Shown: positions 53,317 to 63,585, counted from the first letter of the stretch. The stretch is DNA of 64,000 nt from Dehalococcoidia bacterium (GCA_022824925.1 JAJDYW010000038.1:1-64000), one strand, 5' to 3'. Notes: a model not told the origin generated them from the letters alone. Numbers and translations are program-made.

Positions 53317-53343
53317 TTAGCACTCTTCGCACGAGAGTGCTAA
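53317..53343 (+). promoter_or_regulatory. CIRCE element (HrcA operator)
   Basis: A perfect copy of the consensus TTAGCACTC-N9-GAGTGCTAA, 21 nt before the hrcA start. HrcA binds it to repress the heat-shock operon. It sits in the gap shared with nadD. Confidence 0.97.
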
Positions 53344-53364
53344 CATGGTTGGGCAAGGTTCACA

Positions 53365-54423
53365 ATGCCGTTGTCAGAGCGAAGGGCCAGGATCCTCGCC
53401 TTCATCGTCGAGGACTACGTCGAGAGCGCGCAGCCGGTCGGCTCCGCGGCGCTCGTGGCGCGCCACGATCTCGACCTCTCCAGCGCCACCGTGCGCAGCG
53501 AGATGGCCGCGCTCGAGGAGCAGGGCCTCATCACCCATCCCCACACCTCCGCCGGGCGCGTGCCCAGCAACCTGGGGTACCGCACCTACGTCGGCTCCCT
53601 CATGGGCGAGCGCCGCCTCTCCAGCGAGGAGGAGCTGACGATCCTGCATCAGTTCCACCAGAGCGCCGTCAACCTCGAGCGCTGGCTATCGCTTTCCGCG
53701 AGCGTCCTCGCGAACTCCCTCCACACCGCCGCCATCGCCACCCCGCCGCACATGATCGAGGTGCGGCTGAAGCAGCTCCAGCTGGTGGCCCTCACCGACG
53801 AGAGCGCCCTCCTCGTCGTCGTCATGAACGACGCCGCCGTGCTCCAGCAGCGATTGGAGTTCCCCGAGACCGTCACCCAGGAACGCCTGACGCGCCTCGC
53901 CGGGCGCCTCAACGCGCAGCTCGGGGGGCATACCGCGACGCAGATCGAAGGCAAGCCCGACGAGGCCGGCGCCGTCGAACGCCAGGTCGTCGAGCAGGTG
54001 GTGGCGCTCCTGCGCAGCGAGGAAGACGCGGCCGGCGAGACGCCGCTGGTCGAGGGTGTGCGCGAGCTGCTCCGCCAGCCCGAGTACGAAGGTGACAGCG
54101 ACCGCCTGCTCGATACCCTCGAGGCCGTGGAGGGCTCCCGCCTGCAGCGGGCCATCCCCGCGCGCTCCCTCGGCGAGCACGACGTCGCCATCGTGATCGG
54201 CGACGAGAACCCCGCGGAGCCGTATCGCGACATGAGCTTCGTGCTCTCGCGCTACGGCCCGTCCGGCGGCGCCGGCGGCCTCATCGGGCTGCTCGGCCCG
54301 ACCCGCCTCGACTACCCCGATGCCGTCGCGCACGTGCGCTACGTGAGCGATGTCCTGACCGAGCTGATGCGCCGCTTCTACGGCGATGCCGGCTCCACGT
54401 CCGTACCCCCGGAGGACCAATGA
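53365..54423 (+). CDS. hrcA: Heat-inducible transcription repressor HrcA
   Basis: 352 aa. The winged-helix N-terminus has SERRARILAFIVEDYVESAQPVGSAAL and SSATVRSEMAALEEQGLITHPHTSAGRVPS; a GAF-like core and C-terminal GLIGLLGPTRLDYPDAVAHVRYV follow. It represses its own operon through the CIRCE site upstream. It overlaps grpE by 4 nt. Confidence 0.97.
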   Translation: MPLSERRARILAFIVEDYVESAQPVGSAALVARHDLDLSSATVRSEMAALEEQGLITHPHTSAGRVPSNLGYRTYVGSLMGERRLSSEEELTILHQFHQSAVNLERWLSLSASVLANSLHTAAIATPPHMIEVRLKQLQLVALTDESALLVVVMNDAAVLQQRLEFPETVTQERLTRLAGRLNAQLGGHTATQIEGKPDEAGAVERQVVEQVVALLRSEEDAAGETPLVEGVRELLRQPEYEGDSDRLLDTLEAVEGSRLQRAIPARSLGEHDVAIVIGDENPAEPYRDMSFVLSRYGPSGGAGGLIGLLGPTRLDYPDAVAHVRYVSDVLTELMRRFYGDAGSTSVPPEDQ

Positions 54424-55031
54424 GCGACAGCGACGCCCCCAGGTTCGTCGACCGGCGCGCGGCCTCGCGCCTTTCTCCCGAGGCCGCCGGGGGCGACGCC
54501 CCTGAGGAGGAAACGGCCGCGCCCGCGGAGGCGCCCGCCGGCGACCTCGGCGAGCAGCTCGAGGCGGCGCAGGCTGCCGCCGAGCGGTTCGAGGCGAGCT
54601 GGAAGCGCACCGCCGCCGACCTCGCCAACTACAAGCGCCGCGTGGAGCAGGAGCGCGCCGAGCAGGCGCGTCTCGCGAGCGCTGCGCTCGTCATCAACCT
54701 GCTGCCCATCCGCGACGACTTCGGCCGGGCCGTGGAGACGCTCGACAGCACGCTCGCCGGGTTGAACTGGGTGCAGGGCGTGATCGCGATCGAGCGCAAG
54801 CTCGCGGGGCTGCTGGAGAGCATGGGAGTCGCCGAGGTGCCCGCCGAGGGCGAGACCTTCGACCCCAACCAGCACGAGGCCGTGGGCCGCGCCCCCGGCC
54901 CCGAGAACGTGTGCGTGCACGTCGTGCAGAAGGGCTACAGCCTGAACGGATCCGTCATCCGCCCCGCCATGGTGATCGTGGGGGAGGGCGGAGCAGCCAC
55001 CACCAGCGAAAGCGAAGACGAGGGCGGCTAG
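54420..55031 (+). CDS. grpE: Nucleotide exchange factor GrpE
   Basis: 203 aa: an acidic disordered N-terminus, a long helix (QLEAAQAAAERFEASWKRTAADLANYKRRVEQE) and the C-terminal beta domain (VHVVQKGYSLNGSVIRPAMVIV). It releases ADP from DnaK. Third gene context: hrcA-grpE-dnaK. Confidence 0.95.
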   Translation: MSDSDAPRFVDRRAASRLSPEAAGGDAPEEETAAPAEAPAGDLGEQLEAAQAAAERFEASWKRTAADLANYKRRVEQERAEQARLASAALVINLLPIRDDFGRAVETLDSTLAGLNWVQGVIAIERKLAGLLESMGVAEVPAEGETFDPNQHEAVGRAPGPENVCVHVVQKGYSLNGSVIRPAMVIVGEGGAATTSESEDEGG

Positions 55032-55067
55032 CCGCCCCGAACACCACCGCCAGGAGGACGAACGACG

Positions 55068-56999
<1,932 letters not shown>

Positions 57000-57007
57000 C
57001 GGGAGCC

Positions 57008-57013
57008 TATCCT
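57008..57013 (+). promoter_or_regulatory. -10 box, leaderless promoter for the aldolase-like gene
   Basis: TATCCT, 6 nt before ATG 57020 and 8 nt after the dnaK stop. Confidence 0.4.
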
Positions 57014-57019
57014 CCCCGC

Positions 57020-57574
57020 ATGGCCATTCCGGAAGCGACGCTGCGCCAGCTGGTAGGGGTCGGGCGCGACCTCTACCAGCTCGGCATGGTCAGCAGCCGC
57101 GGCGGCAACCTCAGCATCCGCGACGGACACGCCCTCTGGATTACGGGCACGGGCACGGCGCTCGGCCACCTGCGGGCGCTCGACATCAGCCAGGTCTTCG
57201 CCGACGGCCAGCACCGCCCCCCGCCCCCCTCCAGCGACACCATCCTCCACTGGACCATCTACGCGACCACGCAGGCGGGCGCGATCGCGCACGCCCATCC
57301 CCACCACGCCATCGCCCTCTCGTACGACCGGGACGTGTTCAAGCCGGAAGACCTCGAGGGCCAGCTGCACATCCCCGCCGTGCCCGTCATCGAGCAGGGG
57401 CCGCTGCAGGAGGAGAAGATCGCGAACGCCCTGCGCGAGTCGCGGGTCGCGCTGCTGCAGGGGCACGGGGCCTACGCCCGTGGCGCCTCCCTCTGGGACG
57501 CGCTCCACTGGCTCACCGCCCTCGAAGAGAGCGCCCACATCGCCTGGCTCCGCCGGGCCATGGCCCGGGACTAG
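57020..57574 (+). CDS. Class II aldolase/adducin-domain protein
   Basis: 184 aa: SSRGGNLSIRDGHALWITGTGTALG, metal-binding IAHAHPHHAIAL and late LLQGHGAYARG match the AraD/FucA fold, which uses zinc to cleave or epimerise sugar phosphates. The short length and altered substrate loops leave the exact reaction open (e.g. methylthioribulose dehydratase-like). Confidence 0.85.
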   Translation: MAIPEATLRQLVGVGRDLYQLGMVSSRGGNLSIRDGHALWITGTGTALGHLRALDISQVFADGQHRPPPPSSDTILHWTIYATTQAGAIAHAHPHHAIALSYDRDVFKPEDLEGQLHIPAVPVIEQGPLQEEKIANALRESRVALLQGHGAYARGASLWDALHWLTALEESAHIAWLRRAMARD

Positions 57575-57613
57575 GCAGTTGCGGCGGACTTGAGCTTGTT
57601 GCTACGGTAGGTT

Positions 57614-57838
57614 GTGCCGAGGAAGCTTCCCCGCGACCTACGACAGGCCGAAGTGGTCGCGGCGTTGGTCCGAATGGGAGGCGTGGAGCGGCGCGGGAAG
57701 GGGAGTCACCGCGTGGTCAAGATGCCCAACGGTCGAGCTGTGTCGGTTCCTTCCACCGTCAAAGTGGGCACGCTCCGTAGTTCCCTTCGAATGGCACAGT
57801 GTTCGGTGGACGACTTCATACGCCAATTGACTCGCTAG
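57614..57838 (+). CDS. hicA: HicA-like mRNA interferase toxin
   Basis: 74 aa with the HicA dsRBD-like pattern: RDLRQAEVVAALVRMGGVERRGKGSHRVVKMPNGR, catalytic His32 in GSHR, then STVKVGTLRSSLRMAQCSVDDF. HicA cleaves mRNA during translation and is neutralised by HicB. GTG at 57614 follows a TACGGT box by 5 nt. AT-ending codons are more frequent than in neighbours, consistent with transfer. Confidence 0.85.
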   Translation: MPRKLPRDLRQAEVVAALVRMGGVERRGKGSHRVVKMPNGRAVSVPSTVKVGTLRSSLRMAQCSVDDFIRQLTR

Positions 57839-57847
57839 GAGATCAGC

Positions 57848-58081
57848 ATGGACGTCACGGTGCTTGTTTACGAAGCGGAAGAGGGTGGGTACTGGGCGCA
57901 CGTCGCCGAAATGCCGGGCTGCTTCTCCTCCGGGGAAACGCTTGACGAGCTGCGGACCAACGTCATGGAGGCCATGGAGGCGTGGCTGCTCGACGACGAT
58001 GGTGAAGGGCCCACTCTCTATGAGCCCATTGACCGCTGGCAAATTCCCGTCCCCAGATCATCTCTTCAGCCCGCTTCCTGA
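57848..58081 (+). CDS. hicB: HicB-like antitoxin
   Basis: 77 aa: VTVLVYEAEEGGYWAHVAEMPGCFSSGETLDELRTNVMEAMEAWL is the partial RNase-H-like fold of HicB. No C-terminal DNA-binding domain follows, so autoregulation may be weak or use another factor. It is 9 nt after hicA, and its 3' end overlaps the convergent ferredoxin gene by 16 nt. Confidence 0.85.
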   Translation: MDVTVLVYEAEEGGYWAHVAEMPGCFSSGETLDELRTNVMEAMEAWLLDDDGEGPTLYEPIDRWQIPVPRSSLQPAS

Positions 58082-58305
58082 GATGTCGCATAGAGCTTCG
58101 TCACGGTCACAGCCTCGACCGGGCAGCGTTCGACACAGAGATCGCAGAGGATGCACTCGTCGACGTTCTCGTCGATGACGCGCGCCACACGCTCGCCCGG
58201 CTCACGTTCGAGGATGTCGACGGGGCAGCTCTGGACGCACTCCCGGCAGGCGGGCTTCGAGGCGCACGCCCCCTCGTCGATGGTCACCTCGATGAAGAGC
58301 GCCAC
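58066..58305 (-). CDS. Two-cluster [4Fe-4S] ferredoxin
   Basis: 79 aa. The second cluster motif is canonical (CILCDLCVERCP); the first is irregular, CASKPACRECVQSCP, with two extra residues after the first Cys, as in some FdxA-like or sulfite-reductase-type ferredoxins. Small soluble electron carrier; a possible partner is the Rieske oxygenase. The 3' end overlaps hicB. Confidence 0.88.
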   Translation of the reverse strand: MALFIEVTIDEGACASKPACRECVQSCPVDILEREPGERVARVIDENVDECILCDLCVERCPVEAVTVTKLYATSQEAG

Positions 58306-58327
58306 GGGGTGAGCCTACCCCATCTGC

Positions 58328-58333
58328 TACGAT
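58328..58333 (+). promoter_or_regulatory. -10 box, leaderless promoter for the amidohydrolase
   Basis: TACGAT, 8 nt before GTG at 58342; supports this start rather than the track's GTG at 58309. Confidence 0.5.
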
Positions 58334-58341
58334 CGCTGGCT

Positions 58342-59172
58342 GTGACGATCGACGCGCACACCCACCTGTTCCCGCCCGCGCAGGCGCAGGCCCGCGAGGC
58401 CATCGCTGGGCGTGATGCCGGCTTCGCCGAGATCTACGGCGACCCGGCGGCGACCATCGCCGATGCGCCCGCGCTGCTCGCCGCGCTGCGCGAGGACGGC
58501 ATCGAGGCGGCCGTGGCGCTCGGCTTCGCCTTCGCCTCTGAGCGCGATGTCGCCGAGCAGAACGAGTACCTCCTCGCCGCGGCCTGCGAGGCGCCACACG
58601 CAATCATCCCCTTCGTGACGGTGAACCCCTCGCTCGATGGCTGGGAGCGCGAGGCAGCACGCTCGCTCGCGCGTGGCGCGCGCGGCTTCGGGGAGCTGCG
58701 TCCGGGCACGCAGGGGTGGGAGCCGCTCGGTCCCGAGGGCAGGCGGCTGGCCGCCCTCGCCGGGGAAGCCGGGGCCGCCCTCCTCTGGCACACGAGCGAA
58801 CCCGTCGGCCACCGCTACCCCGGCAAGCACGGCGGGGTCTCGCCGGCGGAGTTGGTCGAGGCGGCCACCGCCGCCCCCGAGGTCACCATGGTGGGGGCCC
58901 ATCTCGGCGCCGGGGCGTCCTTCTACCTGTCCATGCCCGAGGTACGCAGGGCCACCCCCAATCTCCTCTTCGATACGGCCGCGGGCGGACTGCTTTACGA
59001 TTCAGGGACGATCGCGCGTCTCGTTGAGGCGGCCGGCGCCGACCGCGTACTCTTCGGCTCGGACTTTCCCCTGCGACGGCCGGGGCCCGAGCTGGAACGC
59101 ACCCTGGCAGGCCTCGATGCCGCCACCGCCGATGCCGTCGCCGGCGAGAACGCCCGCAAACGACTGTGCTGA
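58342..59172 (+). CDS. Amidohydrolase (TIM-barrel, amidohydro_2 type)
   Basis: 276 aa: TIDAHTHLFP metal motif, FVTVNPSLDGWEREAARSLARGARGFGELRP, LLWHTSEPVGH (His), VGAHLGAG and LFGSDFPL (Asp) mark the amidohydrolase superfamily related to TatD/PHP-like and 2-pyrone-4,6-dicarboxylate hydrolases. The GTG start follows a leaderless promoter. ThpR follows immediately. Confidence 0.88.
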   Translation: MTIDAHTHLFPPAQAQAREAIAGRDAGFAEIYGDPAATIADAPALLAALREDGIEAAVALGFAFASERDVAEQNEYLLAAACEAPHAIIPFVTVNPSLDGWEREAARSLARGARGFGELRPGTQGWEPLGPEGRRLAALAGEAGAALLWHTSEPVGHRYPGKHGGVSPAELVEAATAAPEVTMVGAHLGAGASFYLSMPEVRRATPNLLFDTAAGGLLYDSGTIARLVEAAGADRVLFGSDFPLRRPGPELERTLAGLDAATADAVAGENARKRLC

Positions 59173-59173
59173 G

Positions 59174-59782
59174 ATGACCGAGCCAACAGAGAAGACCCAC
59201 CGCCTGTTCGTCGCCTGTGAAATGCCGGAGGATGTCCGCCGCACCGTCGGCGGGCTTGTCGACAACCTGCGCGAGCAGAATGCCGGGGCCGTCCGCTGGG
59301 TGAACCCGGCAAGCCTGCACGTCACCCTCAAGTTCCTGGGCGAGGTGCCCGAACGCCAGATCCCCGCCGTCAAGATGGCCCTGCAGGAGGCGGTCGTGCG
59401 GCACTCGACGTTCTTCCTGGAGCTGGCCAACATCGGCACGTTCGGGGGGCGCGAGGGCCTGCGTGTCATGTGGGCCGCCGTCGCCGGCGACGTGCTCCGT
59501 CTGGAGGCGCTCGCCCGCGACGTGAACCGCGCCCTCTCCGTCGTCGGCTTCGAGCCGGAGACCCGCCCCTTCCGCCCGCACCTGACCCTGGGGCGGGTTC
59601 GCAACGAGGTCGGCACCCGGCAGCGGGCGGAGATCGAGGTGGCCGTCGGCAAGATCGAGATCCCCGAGTGCGAGTGGCGCACCAACGAGATCTCGCTCAT
59701 CCGCAGCCGCCTGCAGCCCGACGGTGCGCGGCATGACACCCTCGCGACCTTCCCCCTGCGCGCCCCGCCGCCCCAGAACTGA
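59174..59782 (+). CDS. thpR: RNA 2',3'-cyclic phosphodiesterase (ThpR / LigT)
   Basis: 202 aa of the 2H phosphoesterase family, with two HxTx motifs: HVTLKFLGE near residue 49 and HLTLGRV near residue 140. It opens 2',3'-cyclic phosphates and can ligate 2'-5' ends in vitro. ATG 59174 is 1 nt past the amidohydrolase stop. Confidence 0.92.
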   Translation: MTEPTEKTHRLFVACEMPEDVRRTVGGLVDNLREQNAGAVRWVNPASLHVTLKFLGEVPERQIPAVKMALQEAVVRHSTFFLELANIGTFGGREGLRVMWAAVAGDVLRLEALARDVNRALSVVGFEPETRPFRPHLTLGRVRNEVGTRQRAEIEVAVGKIEIPECEWRTNEISLIRSRLQPDGARHDTLATFPLRAPPPQN

Positions 59783-59850
59783 GCCGTCCCGCCGCGCCTT
59801 CGCCGTTGCGCCCGGATGCGTAGGATTCCGCGCGGAAGAGGAGGGAGCCC

Positions 59851-60777
59851 ATGCCAGCAGAAGCGCACCCGGAACCTACCGAGGAGGAGGTTCGCTCCTA
59901 CTTCGAGACGTGCAGCAACTGGGGCCGCTGGGGACCCGACGACAGCGCCGGCACGATCAACCTGATCACCCCCGCCAAGCGCCGCGAGGCGGCAGGGCTC
60001 GTCCAGAGCGGGCGCTCGGTCTCGTGCGCCTATCCCCTGAACACGCAGGGCGCTCCTGGCAACTGGAACCCGGCCCAGCACTTCATGCGCGTGGGCCCCG
60101 CCGCCTCCGCCGACTACATCGGGCTCATCTTCCACGGCTACGCCACCACCCACGTCGACGCCCTCTGCCATATCTTCTGGGAAGGGAAGATGTGGAACGG
60201 CAAGAACGCCGCCGAGGAGGTCACCTCGGCGGGGGCGCGCACGGGCGCCGTGGCCGCCTGGAAGGACGGCATCATCACGCGCGGGGTGCTGCTCGATATC
60301 CCCCGCTTCCGTGGCACCGACTACGTGACCCCCGACCGGCCCACCCGCGGCTGGGAGCTGGAGGCCGCCGCCGAGGCGGAAGGCATCGAGCTGCGTCCGG
60401 GCGATGCCGTGCTCGTGCGCGGCGCGCGCCCCGACTTCCTCGCCGCCAACCCCGACCATGTGCCCGGCATCCCGCCCACCCCGGGCCTGCACGTCGACTG
60501 CGTACCCGTCCTCAAGCAGGCGGACGCGGCCATTCTCGGCTGGGACATGCTCGATGCCCGGCCCCACTCCTACCCGCTCTTCGAGGACGCGCCGGGAGGC
60601 CCCGTGCACGTCTTCACCATCGTCTACATGGGCCTGCCGCTGCTCGACAACGCCTTCCTCGACCCGCTCGCGGAGGCGTGCGCCGAGGAGGGCCGCTGGG
60701 AGTTCCTGCTCTCGATAGCGCCCCTGCACGTGCGCGGCGGTACGGGCTCCCCGGTGAACCCCATCGCCGTCTTCTGA
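59851..60777 (+). CDS. Cyclase family protein (kynurenine formamidase-like)
   Basis: 308 aa of the PF04199 cyclase fold. The metal motif is HGYATTHVDALCHIFW (HxxTHxDxxxH-like), with upstream GRWGPDDSAGTINLITPAKRREAA and late GLPLLDNAFLDPLAEAC. Family members are formamidases or cyclases acting on amide/lactone substrates. Good SD (GAGGAGGGAGCCC). It precedes a PIG-L deacetylase by 60 nt. Confidence 0.88.
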   Translation: MPAEAHPEPTEEEVRSYFETCSNWGRWGPDDSAGTINLITPAKRREAAGLVQSGRSVSCAYPLNTQGAPGNWNPAQHFMRVGPAASADYIGLIFHGYATTHVDALCHIFWEGKMWNGKNAAEEVTSAGARTGAVAAWKDGIITRGVLLDIPRFRGTDYVTPDRPTRGWELEAAAEAEGIELRPGDAVLVRGARPDFLAANPDHVPGIPPTPGLHVDCVPVLKQADAAILGWDMLDARPHSYPLFEDAPGGPVHVFTIVYMGLPLLDNAFLDPLAEACAEEGRWEFLLSIAPLHVRGGTGSPVNPIAVF

Positions 60778-60837
60778 TCGCGTGACCGCGCGGCTCACCC
60801 TTCCGCCACACCACACCCCAACGGAGGACCCATCCCC

Positions 60838-61605
60838 ATGACCGAGAACGGTAGCGAGGAATTCCAGCCCGACCGCGCGATGGTCGTCGTCGCCCACCCC
60901 GACGATGCCGAGTTCATGGTCGCCGGCACGGCCGCCAGGTGGGCGGGGCGCGGCGCCGAGGTGACCTACGTGGTCATCACGAACGGTAACAAGGGCAGCG
61001 AGGACCCGGAGATGACCTCCACCCGCCTGGCCGAGATCCGCGAGGCCGAGCAGCGCGCCGCTGGACGCATCCTGGGCGTGAAGAACTTCGAGTTCCTCGG
61101 CTACGAGGACGGCTACCTCGTCCACACCCTCGAGCTGCGCCGAGACATCACTCGCCTCATCCGCAAGTACCGGCCGGACATCGTCGTGACCTTCGACCCG
61201 ACCGCACGCTTCATGTTCGACGCCTACGCGAACCACCCCGACCACCGCGCCGCCGGCGACGCGACCGTCGATGCCATCTTCCCCAGCGCGCGCGACCGCC
61301 TGACCTTCCCCGAGCTGCTCGTGGACGGGCTCGAGCCGCACAAGGTGAAGCAGCTCTGGATGGGCTCGGGGGCGGGCGCCAACGCCAACGTCTGGGTCGA
61401 CATCACCGAGACGATCGAGCTGAAGAAGAAGGCGCTCGCGGCCCACCCCAGCCAGCTCAGCGAGGAGGTCGCCGAGTTCGCCAGCGAGATGGCGCGCGGC
61501 ACCGCGCAGGACCAGGACTTCGAGTACGCCGAAGCCTTCCGCCGCATCATCTTCGATCAGCCCCGCGAGGCGCGCCTCGCCCAACGCCGGGAGGAGTCCT
61601 CCTAG
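60838..61605 (+). CDS. PIG-L family deacetylase
   Basis: 255 aa: VVVAHPDDAEF zinc motif and late YANHPDHRAAGDA mark the LmbE/PIG-L fold, which removes acetyl groups from N-acetylglucosaminyl compounds such as mycothiol or bacillithiol intermediates. Substrate here unknown. SD GGAGGACC precedes the ATG. Overlaps the VOC gene's end by 4 nt. Confidence 0.9.
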   Translation: MTENGSEEFQPDRAMVVVAHPDDAEFMVAGTAARWAGRGAEVTYVVITNGNKGSEDPEMTSTRLAEIREAEQRAAGRILGVKNFEFLGYEDGYLVHTLELRRDITRLIRKYRPDIVVTFDPTARFMFDAYANHPDHRAAGDATVDAIFPSARDRLTFPELLVDGLEPHKVKQLWMGSGAGANANVWVDITETIELKKKALAAHPSQLSEEVAEFASEMARGTAQDQDFEYAEAFRRIIFDQPREARLAQRREESS

Positions 61606-62015
61606 CCCCGGGGCTCCCGCCTCTCCGAGAAGGCGAGGACGTTGCCGTCGGGGTCGCGGAAGAAGGCCATCCACTCCTCCACTCCCGCCGGCCCGAAGTC
61701 GCCCGCCTCGTCAAAGTGGATGGGCGCGGGCTCCTGCTCGACCTCCACGCCTGCCTCGCGCAGGGCGCCGACGGCGGCATCGATGTCGTCGACGGCGAAG
61801 TAGAGGGGCGAGCCCTCGTGCTCGATCGCGCCGGGGATGGCGTCGAGCATGAGGCGCACGCCGCCGATATCGAAGAACGCCAGCCCCGGCGGGTCGAAGG
61901 TCGCGACGTGGCTCGCCCCCAGCGCGTCCCGGTAGAAGGCCACCGAGCGTTCCAGGTCGCGGCTCGGCTGGGCGACCTGCCGGAAGGCGTTGACCGCCGG
62001 GCGTCGGTCGCTCAC
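61602..62015 (-). CDS. VOC (glyoxalase/bleomycin-resistance) domain protein
   Basis: 137 aa: FRQVAQPSRDLERSVAFYRDALGASHVATF, FFDIGGVRLML and WMAFFRDPDGNVLAFSE form one VOC module with the usual metal-binding His/Glu pattern partly changed. Function cannot be assigned. GTG 62015 overlaps the SDR stop. Confidence 0.88.
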   Translation of the reverse strand: MSDRRPAVNAFRQVAQPSRDLERSVAFYRDALGASHVATFDPPGLAFFDIGGVRLMLDAIPGAIEHEGSPLYFAVDDIDAAVGALREAGVEVEQEPAPIHFDEAGDFGPAGVEEWMAFFRDPDGNVLAFSERREPRG

Positions 62016-62824
62016 GCCGGCTGTTCCGTCCTCCGGCGTGTCTCCGGCAGCCGCAGCAGGTGGTTCCCGCCGTCCACAGGGATGACCTGCCCGGTGATGT
62101 CCCCGAACAGGTCGCTGGCGACGGCGAGGGTCACGTCGGCGCAGTCGTCGACCGTCGTGATGCGCCCCAGCGGCGTCTGCTCGATGAAACCGGCCGCGAC
62201 GGGATTGTCGTCGGGGATGTCGACGCGCGCCTCGTCGATGGGCGTGCCCCCGCCGTAGTTGTTCATCGCGGTGGGTACGAAGGTGGGGGCGACGGCGTTC
62301 ACGCGCACCTGGTCGGGGCCGAACTCGCGGGCCGCGATCTTCGTCGCGAAGTTGATGGCCGCCTTCGCCGCCGAGTAGGGCGTGAGCCCCGTGGGGATCG
62401 AGATCGCGGTCGTGGAGGTGATGTTGATGAGCGAGCCGCCGCCGCTGGCGGCGATGGCGTTGCCGAAGTGCTTCATGAAGTAGATGAAGCCGAAGTACTG
62501 GATGTCGGCGACCTCGTGCAGCACCTCGGGCGTGATGTCCCGGATGGGGGAGCTGCGCACGATGCCGGCGGAGTTCACGGCCACGTCGAGGCGGCCCCAC
62601 TTCTCCATGGCGGCGTCGGCGAGGGCTTTCAGGTCGTCGTGGTCCCGGCCATCGCAGCGGATGGCGGTCCCGCCGATCTTGTCCGCCAGCTTCTCCAGGT
62701 TCTCGACCCGCCGGGCGGCCACGATGACGTCGGCGCCGTGCTCGGCGAACCGCTCGCAGATGGCCCAGCCGATACCGCTCGAGGCCCCCAGCACGACGGC
62801 TTTCTTGCCTTCCAGCAGCTTCAT
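62012..62824 (-). CDS. Short-chain dehydrogenase/reductase (SDR)
   Basis: 270 aa: VLGASSGIG, NSAGIVRSSP, ITSTTAISIPTGLTPYSAAKAAI (catalytic Ser/Tyr/Lys). After strand 2 it reads AARRVEN, typical of NADP use. ATG 62824 follows GGAG. Divergent from the selenoprotein gene across about 120 nt, so the two may serve related redox chemistry. Confidence 0.9.
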   Translation of the reverse strand: MKLLEGKKAVVLGASSGIGWAICERFAEHGADVIVAARRVENLEKLADKIGGTAIRCDGRDHDDLKALADAAMEKWGRLDVAVNSAGIVRSSPIRDITPEVLHEVADIQYFGFIYFMKHFGNAIAASGGGSLINITSTTAISIPTGLTPYSAAKAAINFATKIAAREFGPDQVRVNAVAPTFVPTAMNNYGGGTPIDEARVDIPDDNPVAAGFIEQTPLGRITTVDDCADVTLAVASDLFGDITGQVIPVDGGNHLLRLPETRRRTEQPA

Positions 62825-62860
62825 CCGGTCACTCTCCAACATTCGCCCTGCCTGTGGGGC

Positions 62861-62866
62861 TATACT
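62861..62866 (+). promoter_or_regulatory. -10 box upstream of the selenoprotein gene
   Basis: TATACT, about 79 nt before the start. The leader carries an AAAGGAG ribosome binding site. No clear -35. Confidence 0.4.
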
Positions 62867-62944
62867 CTCCGGCAGGATACGCGAAGGCGCGGTATCGGTC
62901 GGCGGGGCGCGCCCTGGAGGCCGGGAGCGCAAAGGAGCAGGCAA

Positions 62945-63550
62945 ATGCCAAGAGTCAGCGAAGTCGGCGGGATGTCGGGCTTCGGCGGCGTCTACGGACA
63001 CCGTCCCGACCTGTTCAAGGGCTTCATGTTCAACTACGGGCTGCTGTGGTCCCACAGCACGCTGGACCCGTTGCTGAAGGAGCTCATCCGCCTCTACTCC
63101 TCCAACACCAACGGATGTCGCTACTGAATCCCCGCTCGTACTGCTGCGGCGCAGCAGGAAGGCATGACGGAAGAGATGATCCAGCAGGCGCTGGACTTCC
63201 GGAACTCGGATCTCCCCGAGCGCACGAAGGTCGCGCTTGAGCTGGCCGAGGACTTCATCCTCAACCACGCCAACAACGTCGATGATGCGTTCATGGCCCG
63301 CCTCAGGGAGCACTTCACCGAGGACCAGGTCGTAGAGCTGACGATCGGCATCGGCATCTGGGACTCCGTGCACAAGTTCAACAACGTGTTCGACGTTCCG
63401 CCGCCGGTCGAGGACGGCCTCTTCGTCCTCGAGCAGATGGCCAACGTCCCCCCGGACATGGCCCACCTGGTGACCCACCTCGACGGCGACGGCAATCCCA
63501 TGGACCGCTGGGAGCCGGACCAGGCGGAAGCCGCGGGCGGCGCCTCCTAG
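62945..63550 (+). CDS. Selenocysteine-containing carboxymuconolactone decarboxylase (CMD/AhpD-like) family protein
   Basis: 201 aa with in-frame TGA (63125-63127) as Sec61. The track splits it (…GCRY*, and 63164-63550) but both lie in one frame, and the part after TGA reads IPARTAAAQQEGMTEEMIQQALDF, continuing the CMD fold without break. Family motif is NGCxYC; here CRY-U replaces the second Cys, giving a CxxU redox pair as in AhpD-like peroxidase reductants. Start ATG 62945 has AAAGGAG 9 nt upstream. A SECIS-like hairpin follows the TGA, and a tRNA-Sec gene exists at 2737-2834. If Sec were not inserted, a 60-aa fragment would result. Confidence 0.88.
63125..63157 (+). promoter_or_regulatory. 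UGA(Sec) codon and bacterial SECIS-like hairpin
   Basis: After the TGA comes a 13-nt spacer and then a perfect 7-bp stem CTGCTGC-GGC-GCAGCAG (63141-63157). The loop begins 20 nt after the TGA and starts with G, as bacterial SECIS elements do (loop typically 16-37 nt away). SelB would bind it to place Sec-tRNA. Confidence 0.85.
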
Positions 63551-63585
63551 GCGCTCTCCCGCCCCCTGCCCCTCGAACCCGAGGC

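Noticed and set aside
59002-61674. 890-aa minus-strand ORF
   Set aside because: Runs opposite five well-supported plus-strand genes; repetitive low-complexity translation.
63164-63550. Separate 128-aa CMD gene starting at ATG 63164
   Set aside because: Its upstream half (62945-63124) lies in the same frame, the CMD fold needs the helix and CxxC from that half, and only one TGA with a hairpin separates them.
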